Shown piece by piece: positions 1 through 8,919 of a DNA stretch of 30,245 bases. The stretch is from positions 1 to 30,245 of the IMG/VR virus record IMGVR_UViG_3300020312_000083; one strand, written 5' to 3'. The notes under the pieces are model-generated. The model did not search any database. It worked only from the letters and a program-made list of their open reading frames with translations, and was not told the origin of the DNA. Every line of letters starts with the position of its first letter. The first letter of the stretch is position 1. The DNA is from a virus. Both the position numbers and the translations under genes were made by a program.

Positions 1-46
1 TAGCGATCTTACCGTCAGCAGATTGATATATTTTTGTTATACTCAT
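1..46 (-). CDS. Start of a truncated gene, probably a virion or ejection protein
   Basis: An ATG at 46-44 overlaps the TGA stop of the preceding gene as ATGA and opens a frame reading MSITKIYQSADGKIA before the window ends. Only 15 codons are visible, so no domain can be named. The four-base overlap is the same coupling used elsewhere in this operon, which supports a genuine start. Its place after three large probable internal proteins suggests another virion protein, but that is inference from position only. Confidence 0.6.
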   Translation of the reverse strand, partial: MSITKIYQSADGKIA

Positions 47-1698
47 TGTGTAAAATCAAACTCAAAATCAGTTGACTTGCCAACAGGGACTTCGTCAATT
101 TCGCCAAATAATATTTGACTAGATTGTGGCATAGCTGTAAGTCCTTTACCTCTTTTTCTTTTGTCAAATAATCTTTGTTCGGTGTCAATTAATTTGTCTA
201 AGAACCCATAACTTTCACCAGCGTTCATAAGAGCTTGATAAGCAGTTTCTGCATTTTTTCCTGGTCTTTCAAAAATAGGTATTAGTTCATTTAAAGCGTT
301 TCTTGCACTACCTATATCTTCCCAATTACCAGAATCAATAGCAACAATTGCGTCAGCTCTTTTTCTGTCAGCGTCAGATATTGTTCTGTTAGATTCTCCA
401 AGAATTGTTGTAATGTTTTTAGCTGTAAAGTTTTTTGCCCATCTTCTTAACTTTTCAGAATCTGATGCATTTACATCTACACCAGAAACATTAGCTAATA
501 GTTTGTTAATAATGTTTTGTGTATTGGGAACAACACCAAAACCAGCTGGATTTATTAATTGTTTAGCTAATTCTATTTCTTCTTTAGAATCATTTGTGTA
601 TTGCACTGCATTATATATATCAGCAAAAACACCATCTACATCTGGACTTGGCCTATACTGTACGCCACCTCCTGGCTTAACATGAACTTCTAGTTTATAT
701 GAAAGAGGGTCTTTTGTTCCTCTTGTATATAAGCCTGGTAATTTTGCATCAACAAATCTTTTAAATTCTGTTGGACCTTTACTATCGCCACCAATTAAAG
801 ATTGTGTTTCTTTTAATAACTCTACTTGTTTTAAAGCATTATCAAGCTGTTGCTCTTCACTTAAATTACTATCAACATCTAATCCATATCTATCTTTAAA
901 AAATGCACTTGTTACATCTTTAGGTAATCTACCAGCTAGTATGGCTGTTTCTAAAAAATCTCCTTTAGCTGGATTTACTTCTTTTGCTAATTCAGCTGGA
1001 GCAAATTCATAACCTAAAGCTGCAGCTTCGTTTGGTGTTATAGGTTCTGGAGTTAAACTGTATTCGTCTTGACCAGCTTCTCTATAAGCCATAAACTGTC
1101 TGTTAGATTCGTCTTCTCTTGTTGCTTGTGATCTTGCTAAATCAGACATAGCCATTCTTTTTTGTACTGTGCCTACTACACTGCCGTCAAAAGGAACTGA
1201 ACTAAAACCAGCTTTTGATTCAGCGTCTCCCACGGTTGACCCTTGTCTAACTCTTTCTAATTCAGAACTAAAATCTTTTGATTGAGTTGGAGATACTTGA
1301 AATTGTCTAATATCCATATCAACAATAGCGTCTAATGCATCACCTGTTCTTCCAGTTTGTTCTTTATAAACTTCGTACAACAAAACATTTGTTTCTGGAC
1401 TTCCAGATACTGGAACTTTTTCTTTTGTTTTTGGTTTAATAAAAAACACTTCTCCAGTTTCTTTATCAGATTCTGTATTATTTTTTATCCACTTTTTAAA
1501 ATCCTCTATATCTTCAAACTCTTGTCTTTCGTCATTTGTTTCTTGTATAGATTCTTTAACACCTGCTTCTTTGTCTTTTTTAGAAACTCTTCCTAACTCT
1601 TCAGTTAAAGAATTTAAATCTTGCTGTATTGCAGCCGGTCTAAGAACTGGACCTCCCACAGCATAATTTTTTGGTTTTATAATAGGTGGGTTGTTCAT
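43..1698 (-). CDS. Large probable internal virion protein, 551 residues
   Basis: No named enzyme family is recognised. The protein is hydrophilic and highly charged. It begins with a short Gly motif (NYAVGGPVLRP, about residues 11-21) and then a Lys/Glu-rich helical stretch to about residue 85. The C-terminal half contains a segment (ILGESNRTISDADRKRAD, roughly 428-445) that I recall from structural proteins of marine podoviruses. There is no signal peptide or membrane helix. It lies 5 bases after the previous stop and overlaps the next start as ATGA. The run of large proteins at the distal end of a podovirus structural operon usually encodes internal core or ejection proteins, and that is the inferred role. 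Confidence 0.7.
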   Translation of the reverse strand: MNNPPIIKPKNYAVGGPVLRPAAIQQDLNSLTEELGRVSKKDKEAGVKESIQETNDERQEFEDIEDFKKWIKNNTESDKETGEVFFIKPKTKEKVPVSGSPETNVLLYEVYKEQTGRTGDALDAIVDMDIRQFQVSPTQSKDFSSELERVRQGSTVGDAESKAGFSSVPFDGSVVGTVQKRMAMSDLARSQATREDESNRQFMAYREAGQDEYSLTPEPITPNEAAALGYEFAPAELAKEVNPAKGDFLETAILAGRLPKDVTSAFFKDRYGLDVDSNLSEEQQLDNALKQVELLKETQSLIGGDSKGPTEFKRFVDAKLPGLYTRGTKDPLSYKLEVHVKPGGGVQYRPSPDVDGVFADIYNAVQYTNDSKEEIELAKQLINPAGFGVVPNTQNIINKLLANVSGVDVNASDSEKLRRWAKNFTAKNITTILGESNRTISDADRKRADAIVAIDSGNWEDIGSARNALNELIPIFERPGKNAETAYQALMNAGESYGFLDKLIDTEQRLFDKRKRGKGLTAMPQSSQILFGEIDEVPVGKSTDFEFDFTQ

Positions 1699-1703
1699 TT
1701 TTA

Positions 1704-2978
1704 TTATCCGTAAGCTCTTTGATTAAATCCTATACTATTAACGCCAGGTAAAGAAGGTAGATTCGGTAATATTTGATATGGGTTTACATAAGGAGCATAG
1801 CCAGACAATGTTGTTTGCATCGGACTTGCTACTGCACCTTGTTGTTGACTCATCATCATTTGATTACTTGGTATACCTTGAGCTAAACCAAGTTGATAAC
1901 TTGTTCTGTTATATGGGTCCATGTAAATGTTATAAGCATTTTGTCTTGCAGTATCATAAACAGATTGTTCATAACCTCTTGCAGTTCTACCAGCATTAGC
2001 AAGGGCTGCAATATCTGCACCTTGTAATCCTTGTAGAGTACCTCCAGCACCTATAAATCCAGAACCTAAACTTTGCATAGCTGGGGCAAATCCTGCTAAA
2101 CCAGTTCCTAATTGAGCAAAGTTTTGACCACCAGAAGATATACCCGTTGATAACTGAGCAAGTAGACCAGCAAGTCCAGAACGAGTATTACCAAAACCTT
2201 GTCCTAAACCAGCCATTGTTGGAGCTGCTCCTCTTAAGGCTTGTTGTTCAATGTTAAATTGATTTTGAGCTTGAGAATAAGCAGATGTTAAACCTTGATT
2301 AATAATTTGTTGCCTGGCTTCTTGTCTTTGTTTTTCCATTTCTAACTCGATCATACCTAATCGTGTAGAACCTCTAAGACCAGAACCTGCCGCATTTAAA
2401 TTTAACTCTGTTATTTTGTTATCATAAAATTCATCAACATCTTCAAGTTGATTTTCAAGAACTGCATCGACATATGGATTCATATAATAGTTAGCTGCTT
2501 GTTCATCAAAAGAACCAAGACCAGCGTTAAGCATATTAATTGCTTCGTAATATCCTCTTTCAGTTGGCTGTAAACCACTTCTTGCTAAGTTAGCTGCATC
2601 TCTTAATCCCATTATACCTTCGGAATAAAGAGGATAAGCATCTCTCATTACAGACGCACCTTCTCCTATAAATGGAAATGCACCTTCATAAGCCTCCATA
2701 CCTCTTTGAAAATAAGGAGCATACGCTCCTACACCTTGAGCAGTTAAGTCAAGTGCTGCTTGTTCTAAAGGATTAAACGGAGCTATTTGTGTAGTTATAG
2801 CTTCTAGGGGTGGTGGTTTAGAAGAAAACGCATACCCTTGATTAAATAAAAATTCTGTTAAAGCTCTTATATATGGATCGGCAAGATTGTAACTGACATC
2901 ACCACCATATGTAGCATCTGTTACGCTAGGTAGTTGACCAGAAAAAGTATATTGACCTTGGTTGACTGGTGTAGTCAT
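1704..2978 (-). CDS. Probable internal or tail virion protein, 424 residues, Ala/Gly/Gln-rich
   Basis: This is a virion-type protein of unknown activity. The N-terminus (about 1-75) is mixed, and the middle carries Ala/Gly-rich amphipathic helical segments. A helical block around 195-245 has the string GLRGSTRLGMIELEMEK followed by a Gln-rich helix. After it comes a long Gly/Leu/Ala-rich region with repeated GLxxG-type steps, then a Tyr/Pro-rich tail. There is no catalytic motif or membrane anchor. The start ATG shares its base with the stop of the upstream gene (TAATG). Composition and position between two other large proteins suggest an ejection or tail-interior component. A tail-needle role is possible but not supported directly. 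Confidence 0.7.
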   Translation of the reverse strand: MTTPVNQGQYTFSGQLPSVTDATYGGDVSYNLADPYIRALTEFLFNQGYAFSSKPPPLEAITTQIAPFNPLEQAALDLTAQGVGAYAPYFQRGMEAYEGAFPFIGEGASVMRDAYPLYSEGIMGLRDAANLARSGLQPTERGYYEAINMLNAGLGSFDEQAANYYMNPYVDAVLENQLEDVDEFYDNKITELNLNAAGSGLRGSTRLGMIELEMEKQRQEARQQIINQGLTSAYSQAQNQFNIEQQALRGAAPTMAGLGQGFGNTRSGLAGLLAQLSTGISSGGQNFAQLGTGLAGFAPAMQSLGSGFIGAGGTLQGLQGADIAALANAGRTARGYEQSVYDTARQNAYNIYMDPYNRTSYQLGLAQGIPSNQMMMSQQQGAVASPMQTTLSGYAPYVNPYQILPNLPSLPGVNSIGFNQRAYG

Positions 2979-4852
2979 TATCTTCCCTCCAAGCTATTCA
3001 TTAAAGCATACATCTTTCTAACGCCTTCTTTTCTATCTCCGTCACCAGCCCCTCTTACAGCTTTAGCTGTCATAACAAATTCGCCATCTGATAATCTTGC
3101 CGGTATAGAATCACTTGTTCCTGTGCCAGGACCACTTGCTTCTCCACCACTGGCTGCATTAATAGCTGTTTGAGGTTGAGCATAAGTAGGATAAAGTTCG
3201 TTATAATCTAATACTTCAAACTGACCTCCTAATTGATTTTGTACATCTTGTCTTGCTCTTGCTGATTCAAAACCTGCATTTCTGCTAAACACATCTGTTG
3301 GAAGATTTGATGGTTTATTCAATGCTTCAAACATCATAAGGAATCTAATATCATCAGCATTTAAAGATTTCTTTCTTCTCTGTTTATCTAATATCTCAGA
3401 ATACTTTTCTATTATTTCTTCGTCATCCATCTGCATGCCAAAACTTTTCATAATAGATTCTCTTGCAGGATTATTAAAAATATCTCCTGACATTGTAGAC
3501 ATACCTTCTCCTCCAAGCATTCCACTACCGCCTCTCATTGGTATGTTTGCATAACCTTCATCACCAAAGATAGAGCCACCAACATATTGTCTCATTTGTT
3601 GTTGAGCTAAGTTTCTAGCTCCTGGTGTACCAATAGCGTTTCCTAATTCTCCTTGAGCATATAAAGCAGCTAAATCACGAATACTTCTTTCTCTGTTTTC
3701 TTCTGTTCCTACAAGAGACTGTACGCCTTGTCTTAATTGTTGTTCTGGAGTTTTTGTAGTTAATGCGTCATAGGCATCTGGACCATACATTATGCCAGCT
3801 GTTCCTAATCCAGTAGAAATAAATGGATGTCTATAAGCAAAACTACCTATACCTTTTAATCCTCTTCCTGTAGCTCTAAGTGCTCCCATTGGAGTAAAGT
3901 TAGAAGCTATTTGACCTGCAACATTTGGAACTCCTACTGAAGCTGAAGCACTTGATGGAGTTCTTTTAAATCTATTTGCGAATGATCCTAAACCACTTCT
4001 CATCTGGCTCATTAGACCTGGTTGTGCATAAGCACCTCCAGCTGCGTTTGGACCACCCATAGTAAATCTACCACCAAACCCAGTCATTGGATTTGGACCA
4101 CCAAAACTTCCAATTCCTGATCTTAATCTATTGAACTGATTGCTTATACCTGATCCAACAGAACCCATCATGTTACGACCTGATGCAAGAACAGAATTAA
4201 AAGCAGCATCGGCTGCTGCATTTGGAACATTTGGATTTGTAGCTACAGCAATTCTTGAATTTGCAATTCTATCTCCCATGTTTCTTAATAATTGACTACC
4301 TTTGCTAAAACCAGTTTGTGTAGCGGGTGGTGCAGCGGCTATTAACTTATTTATTTGTGTTGTAGTAAAACCTCTTCCAGCATTAATTGCGTTACCAAGT
4401 TTTGTGCTTAAAGCAGTTAAATCAATACCTAATTCTAAACCCCTTTGTTTTATTAATTCTTTTGCTTGTGCTACTTTTTGAGCACTAGCTCTACCTGTTC
4501 CAGATTTTGCAATGGTGTTAAATATATTAGCAATATCATCTGCTAATATTTTAGCAGCTTGTCCTGTGTTAGTAGCAAGGCCACCTGATACAAGTTTTCC
4601 TTTACTAAATATTAATTCTCCAGGTTTTGCCCCGTATCCTTTTATAATATTTCCAGCTGAATCTTTTAAAACATTTTTTCCTCGACTAGCACCTCCTGCA
4701 AGACTAGCTAATCCTTGCTGAGTACTTGGACGAGCTAAAACATCGTCTAATAAATTTCTTCCTTTTGATAATCCTTTTCCTACAACTCCTCGTCCTGCTC
4801 TTGCTAATCCAAGAAGTCCTTGTCCTAATCTTACTGCTAAACCTAATGCCAT
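2978..4852 (-). CDS. Giant Gly/Ala-rich internal virion protein with conserved C-terminal DGEFVMTAKAV motif
   Basis: A 624-residue protein. Residues 1-380 are Gly/Ala/Arg/Asn-rich with many small hydrophobic stretches (for example FAYRHPFISTGLGTAGIMYG) able to contact membranes. A helical charged section follows at about 470-520 (DDEEIIEKYSEILDKQRRKK). The last 60 residues carry SDSIPARLSDGEFVMTAKAV and then a Gly/Asp/Arg-rich turn and MYALMNSLE. I recall this ending as a recurrent module in marine phage structural proteins. Small-residue composition and lack of enzymatic motifs fit a DNA-ejection or internal core protein. TAATG coupling ties it to genes on both sides. Confidence 0.75.
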   Translation of the reverse strand: MALGLAVRLGQGLLGLARAGRGVVGKGLSKGRNLLDDVLARPSTQQGLASLAGGASRGKNVLKDSAGNIIKGYGAKPGELIFSKGKLVSGGLATNTGQAAKILADDIANIFNTIAKSGTGRASAQKVAQAKELIKQRGLELGIDLTALSTKLGNAINAGRGFTTTQINKLIAAAPPATQTGFSKGSQLLRNMGDRIANSRIAVATNPNVPNAAADAAFNSVLASGRNMMGSVGSGISNQFNRLRSGIGSFGGPNPMTGFGGRFTMGGPNAAGGAYAQPGLMSQMRSGLGSFANRFKRTPSSASASVGVPNVAGQIASNFTPMGALRATGRGLKGIGSFAYRHPFISTGLGTAGIMYGPDAYDALTTKTPEQQLRQGVQSLVGTEENRERSIRDLAALYAQGELGNAIGTPGARNLAQQQMRQYVGGSIFGDEGYANIPMRGGSGMLGGEGMSTMSGDIFNNPARESIMKSFGMQMDDEEIIEKYSEILDKQRRKKSLNADDIRFLMMFEALNKPSNLPTDVFSRNAGFESARARQDVQNQLGGQFEVLDYNELYPTYAQPQTAINAASGGEASGPGTGTSDSIPARLSDGEFVMTAKAVRGAGDGDRKEGVRKMYALMNSLEGR

Positions 4853-5175
4853 TATGTTATCACCACTGTTATTGTTCCTAGAGAACCTGTGGCACTTACT
4901 CCTGTCGGGTAAAACACCGGTTCATATAAATTTCGCCAAGCATTGCCATCGTACGCTTGATGTACTTCGATCGTTGTATTGAATATTAACCCACCTGGGC
5001 TAAATTTTCTACTATTTCTTTCCGTTGTTGTGTAGGAAGGTACTACATTTAAGTCCAATTGGAAAAGGTTTTGTTCAATTGTTCTCACTAACCTATTCAA
5101 AGTATTGGCATCTATGTCTTCCTGATTAAACCGAGGAAGAGAAGAGAAAGCCTGTCTTATGTCATATCTTGGCAT
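4852..5175 (-). CDS. Small virion protein ending in a TGV-type beta repeat, 107 residues
   Basis: Function is not recognised. The N-terminal 45 residues look helical and charged (FNQEDIDANTLNRLVRTIEQ). The middle has a beta-rich part with an IEVHQAYDGNAWRNLYEPV segment. The protein ends in TGVSATGSLGTITVVIT, which matches the repeat unit of the 147-residue protein at 8229-8672 and the C-terminus of the zinc-ribbon protein at 15386-15721. Both junctions are TAATG. Position next to the nozzle protein suggests a tail or tail-tip component. The shared C-terminal strand may be an assembly element; that is inference. Confidence 0.75.
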   Translation of the reverse strand: MPRYDIRQAFSSLPRFNQEDIDANTLNRLVRTIEQNLFQLDLNVVPSYTTTERNSRKFSPGGLIFNTTIEVHQAYDGNAWRNLYEPVFYPTGVSATGSLGTITVVIT

Positions 5176-7031
5176 TATTGTCTCCCATCTGGTTTAACAT
5201 CTAATCGTGTAGAACCTAATCGCCATCCTACACCTAATCTGTTTGCTGTGTTTGCTGATCCATTATTATAACTAGAAACTTTTAAAGAAAATTGTCTTCC
5301 ACGCCCTCTCATGTTTTTAACTTTTGTCGTTGAATCAACTGGGATATTAGCATCTGTGGATAAATTATCTCCAGGTGAATTTCTCATTTGTACAATTAAA
5401 TCAACAGTTTGACTTCCTGCTATATCTGTACCAATAAATTTAAAATCCGGTATAACTCTACTAACAAAGGCAAATTGTTCACCATCTTGAATATCTATAT
5501 CACCAGATTGAATATATACATCATCCATTGGAGAGCCGTCATTATCATATCCAGTTTCATGGGCATACATATATCCATTAGAAGAACCTTCTGTTGCTCT
5601 TGGTTTTTGATAGATACCGTAATCAATCCAAGCTGTTCTACTTAATTTACCTATAGACCATGTTTGCTGAACATAATTATATGTTACATATCTATCAACC
5701 TCAGTTGATCCTGATGAAGGATAAAACCATCCAACTTCATCAAATGTTTGATTAGAAAAACCAAATATTTTATATCTTTCATCATAGTTAAGATCGCCAA
5801 ATACATATTCTTTTACAGTGCATGGAAGTGATTGAATAGACCCTGTATATACATAAAAATTAGATTTATCCATCCAAAATGTTGCGTCAGCACCATTAAC
5901 AGCAGCATTTGGCCCTATAATCGACGGACCCCTAGCGAGGAGAGAAGTGGTAAAGGGAAGGGGTCCGCCTACGAATCGCAATGAAAACAATGCGACATCG
6001 GTCCATACTAATATTTCTTGTCTTGTTTGTAGACCACCAATAATTTCTGAGCCTAAGTTTAATTCTATTTGATCAGCAGTTGAAGTGCCGTCTGTTCTTA
6101 TTTGCCAATCTACAGCACTATCTTGGTTAGATATTCCTATTATCATAGGGTCTATTGTTCCAGTTCTTGACGATCCAGATATTGGATCAACGCCAAGTGC
6201 TATAACATGTCCATCTCTTTCAGATACGATAACTTGATTGGCTTTAGTTGGTGCAAGGTTGGCACTTGCATCAGCCGTAATGTTGGTGGCACGGGAAGCC
6301 GTCCCTCCAGACTCATCCCATTTGTAAATAGCTCCACCGCGATAATTAATAATAAGGTCTTCACCGTAGTTATCCTGATTCCATAGTCTAAATTCCGTTG
6401 AAGGAGAGCCGTATCCCCAAGAACCTGAGTTCCATGTACTTGCTCCCCAACCACCTAATAAAGACTGTTGGTCTTCTCCGGTTGGAATTTCAAATTCAAA
6501 TGTTAGAGAGCCCCCAGTACTGGAAGTCGAACCAGAGGCAGTCGTACTTACTGTTATATCAAAATTATTAGCATCTACAACAGCTACTGTATGATTTGCG
6601 TTTATTTCTGTAATTGGAATACCATCTACTGGTGCAGCAAGACCAGATATAGTAACAAAGTCACCAGTTGCACAGCCATGAGATGTGACAGTAAACCGCA
6701 CTGAAGTTGTGCCATTTGTTGTCATTGGATTGCTTACAGTTTGTGTATTTCTTAATGGTGTAATATCGTAATAATTTCCGTTATTTAAAACATAAAATTT
6801 ACGATTAGTTCCTACACCAACATATTGGTTAGCATCAAAATCAGACCATTCTAGTAAACTTCTGCAAGTTCCTACAAATGAATTACCAGAATACTTTTCC
6901 CACCCACCTATTTTTTGCGGTAGTCCATATTGAAAACGAACAAGATTACCATCGGTCCATCCACCTTCGTCTGTATAGTCTGTTGTCTCTTTATTTATTC
7001 CTGGTCTGAAATTAAATTTCGCTAACGGCAT
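5175..7031 (-). CDS. Tail nozzle / packaged-DNA stabilisation protein, P22 gp10-like
   Basis: Probable tail hub or nozzle that closes the portal-adaptor channel. The chosen start (MPLAKFNFRPGINKETTDYT) gives 618 residues, has GGAAG about 9 bases upstream and overlaps the S74 fibre gene by 20 bases. A longer reading upstream adds only a Lys-rich stretch and is less likely. The protein is beta-rich with Trp/Gly/Asp blades, such as GTNRKFYVLNNGNYYDITPL near the N-terminus and repeated Trp-centred strands, as expected for a beta-propeller. About residues 113-180 look like an inserted Thr/Ser/Val-rich domain. The family assignment rests on the N-terminal pattern known from podovirus gp10-like proteins. 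Confidence 0.75.
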   Translation of the reverse strand: MPLAKFNFRPGINKETTDYTDEGGWTDGNLVRFQYGLPQKIGGWEKYSGNSFVGTCRSLLEWSDFDANQYVGVGTNRKFYVLNNGNYYDITPLRNTQTVSNPMTTNGTTSVRFTVTSHGCATGDFVTISGLAAPVDGIPITEINANHTVAVVDANNFDITVSTTASGSTSSTGGSLTFEFEIPTGEDQQSLLGGWGASTWNSGSWGYGSPSTEFRLWNQDNYGEDLIINYRGGAIYKWDESGGTASRATNITADASANLAPTKANQVIVSERDGHVIALGVDPISGSSRTGTIDPMIIGISNQDSAVDWQIRTDGTSTADQIELNLGSEIIGGLQTRQEILVWTDVALFSLRFVGGPLPFTTSLLARGPSIIGPNAAVNGADATFWMDKSNFYVYTGSIQSLPCTVKEYVFGDLNYDERYKIFGFSNQTFDEVGWFYPSSGSTEVDRYVTYNYVQQTWSIGKLSRTAWIDYGIYQKPRATEGSSNGYMYAHETGYDNDGSPMDDVYIQSGDIDIQDGEQFAFVSRVIPDFKFIGTDIAGSQTVDLIVQMRNSPGDNLSTDANIPVDSTTKVKNMRGRGRQFSLKVSSYNNGSANTANRLGVGWRLGSTRLDVKPDGRQ

Positions 7032-8229
7032 CTTGTAATTCTTCCACTTTCTCTTCGAGGTCTTCGATTTTCCAGATAGCATCTTTCAATGCCTGAGTAA
7101 GTAAAGGAACCAGCTTAGAATGATCTAATTGCTGTAAAATTGGTGCGTCTGTTACTGGATCAACAGCGTCCTTGTCACCGGTGACTGCTTGAGGTACAAC
7201 TTCTTGTACTTCATGAGCTAAAAAACCTTCTTGTCTTGTAGGATTAATAATATCCTTAAACTCATATTGAAGGGGTCGAAGGTCAAGAACCCTTTCACAT
7301 GCATCTTCTATATCACCAATTACATTTTTCTTTCGGTAATCAGAAGTTGTATTATAAGCGGCATTTACACCATCATTTGAAATAGAACCAACAGTAGTTG
7401 CACCATTTAAAAATGTCATATGTTGAATACCACTACTTTGATAGCTTTTAAAAGTCGTGTTTGTGTCTATAAAAGCAGTTGCGTTGTCAGTAGCCGCAGT
7501 TGATGTTCTGCCACCGTAAAATATATTTCCAGAAGAATCTATTCTTACTCTTTCAGCTGAACCACCAGTCACAAAAGCTAATTGGTTTGATGTGGCTTGT
7601 ATATTGTTTCCATTAAGATTTATTAAATCAACAGTTAAATTTGTTAAAGGAGCATTTGATCCAACATCTGCACCATCTATTGATCCTCCATCAATATCTA
7701 CAGAATCTAAATAAGCAGTTCCATCAATGTATAAATCTTTCCACTCAACTCCCGTAGCTCCTAAATCATATGTATTTGTTGTATCTGGAATAATTCCTTG
7801 TGTTAACAATCTTCCAATGCCATTAGCTATATTACCATTAGTAGCTCCCCCACCATCAGAATAGATAATAGCTGTAATTCCATTAGGAACAGTAACTGTA
7901 GTGCCAGATGTTCCTTGTTTAAAAGTTAAATCATAACCACCGGTCGTAGAATTTTGTACATACCAACTTTTTTCTAAATCACTTGGTCCAAATGTTATAG
8001 TTCTATTAGCTGATAAAGTTCCTGTAAATTTAATAATTTTATTTAATGCATCAGCTGAAGAGCCATCTGCAACATTTAATGAAATATCTCCATCAGACAT
8101 AGAATAATCTACATAACCAGATATTGCCTGGTCAACCAATTCCATATTTGTGTTTGTACTTGTTCCCCAGGTACCTGACTCGTCGCCTGTTCCAATTAAT
8201 TTTATACCTAAATTACTAAATGTAGCCAT
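7012..8229 (-). CDS. Tail fibre with C-terminal S74 intramolecular chaperone
   Basis: A receptor-binding fibre or spike of 405 residues. The N-terminus has the fibre pattern TGDESGTWGTSTNTNMELVD and a beta-sandwich-like domain to about residue 130. A thin Thr/Asn/Ser-rich shaft follows. From about residue 296 the Peptidase S74 domain begins with SDYRKKN, where such fibres cut themselves after trimerisation. It continues with GFLAHEVQEVVP and ends in a Glu/Leu coiled coil (KIEDLEEKVEELQ). I chose the ATG at 8229, which forms TAATG with the preceding stop and has AAGGA about 10 bases upstream. A longer frame would need a TTG start. The S74 domain would be removed from the mature trimer. Confidence 0.9.
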   Translation of the reverse strand: MATFSNLGIKLIGTGDESGTWGTSTNTNMELVDQAISGYVDYSMSDGDISLNVADGSSADALNKIIKFTGTLSANRTITFGPSDLEKSWYVQNSTTGGYDLTFKQGTSGTTVTVPNGITAIIYSDGGGATNGNIANGIGRLLTQGIIPDTTNTYDLGATGVEWKDLYIDGTAYLDSVDIDGGSIDGADVGSNAPLTNLTVDLINLNGNNIQATSNQLAFVTGGSAERVRIDSSGNIFYGGRTSTAATDNATAFIDTNTTFKSYQSSGIQHMTFLNGATTVGSISNDGVNAAYNTTSDYRKKNVIGDIEDACERVLDLRPLQYEFKDIINPTRQEGFLAHEVQEVVPQAVTGDKDAVDPVTDAPILQQLDHSKLVPLLTQALKDAIWKIEDLEEKVEELQDAVSEI

Positions 8230-8672
8230 TATGCAGCAATCCTTACCCAATTAGGTGTTTGACTGGTATCAACTTCTTCCCAAAGAAGTGTAGTACCAAT
8301 AGAACCTGTTATTTCAACTCCTGTTACAAATATATCAGAACCTAATCCTACGGTTACTGAACCTATAAGTAACTGTGCACCTACACCACTTGGATATGCA
8401 GTTACACCAGTGCCAACACTAACATTATCTAGTGTTGATGTCACTTCAATTCCTGTTACTGGAACTGTTACATGAGCAACAACTTCAACATTAACTGTTC
8501 CAAGCAATGCATTAGACTCAACACCTGTTACTTGAATAATAGCTGTTTGACCAGCTGCGACAGTTCCAATTTGTCCAGTTCCAACTACACCAGTAGCTTC
8601 AACAACTATACTAGCGGAAGTTAAAGATTGTGCATAAGCAGCTTCTGAATATGTTGTAAAACCTAAAGACAT
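8229..8672 (-). CDS. Beta-repeat virion protein with VTGVE-type units, 147 residues
   Basis: After a short N-terminus (MSLGFTTYSEAAYAQ) the protein is built of about five degenerate units of 21-24 residues. Each carries (V/A)TG(V/I)E and later L(L/I)G(T/S)V or a similar strand, for example VTGVESNALLGTVNVEV and VTGVEITGSIGT. It closes with a distinct tail, VDTSQTPNWVRIAA, which I recall from marine phage structural proteins. No enzyme motif is seen. A clear TTAGGAGT ribosome site precedes the ATG. It sits between fibre genes, so a fibre, tail-tip or decoration role is likely. The same unit is found once at the end of two other proteins here. Confidence 0.8.
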   Translation of the reverse strand: MSLGFTTYSEAAYAQSLTSASIVVEATGVVGTGQIGTVAAGQTAIIQVTGVESNALLGTVNVEVVAHVTVPVTGIEVTSTLDNVSVGTGVTAYPSGVGAQLLIGSVTVGLGSDIFVTGVEITGSIGTTLLWEEVDTSQTPNWVRIAA

Positions 8673-8706
8673 TTGCCTATATTACTCCTAATACAGACAA
8701 TTTACA

Positions 8707-8919
8707 CTATTCTGTTGTGAATTGTCTATTTTCTTCTTTAATAAGTGCTTTTATTTGATCGCCTAATTCATTAGAATTAATATCTTCTAATGCATTAAGA
8801 AAATTCCTATCTTTACTAATTACAGAAAATTGCACATTAAATTCATGTTTGTGCTGTCTTGAGTGTAATTCATTAACATTCATTTCACCATCTGGATTAA
8901 TTGGTGATGGAAATGACAT
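8707..8919 (-). CDS. Small hydrophilic unknown protein, 70 residues
   Basis: No family is recognised. The N-terminus is Pro/Asn-rich (MSFPSPINPDGEMNVNELHS) with a His pair in HSRQHKHEF. The rest looks like a beta hairpin followed by an acidic helix (NELGDQIKALIKEENRQ). There is no membrane segment and no cysteine. It is coupled by TAATG to the chaperone-like gene before it and precedes the repeat protein by 34 bases. Placement suggests a fibre-assembly helper or minor tail protein, but the sequence does not decide. Confidence 0.65.
   Translation of the reverse strand: MSFPSPINPDGEMNVNELHSRQHKHEFNVQFSVISKDRNFLNALEDINSNELGDQIKALIKEENRQFTTE

Noticed and set aside
413-685. Open frames on the plus strand across the window (for example 413-685, 17527-17763, 24718-25020).
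   Set aside because: They lie wholly inside well-supported minus-strand genes, lack ribosome sites and have compositions expected of antisense reading of those genes.
7032-7082. Longer N-terminus for the nozzle protein starting at 7082.
   Set aside because: It adds a Lys-rich stretch fully inside the preceding gene. The ATG at 7031 has a ribosome site and begins the recognisable conserved sequence.
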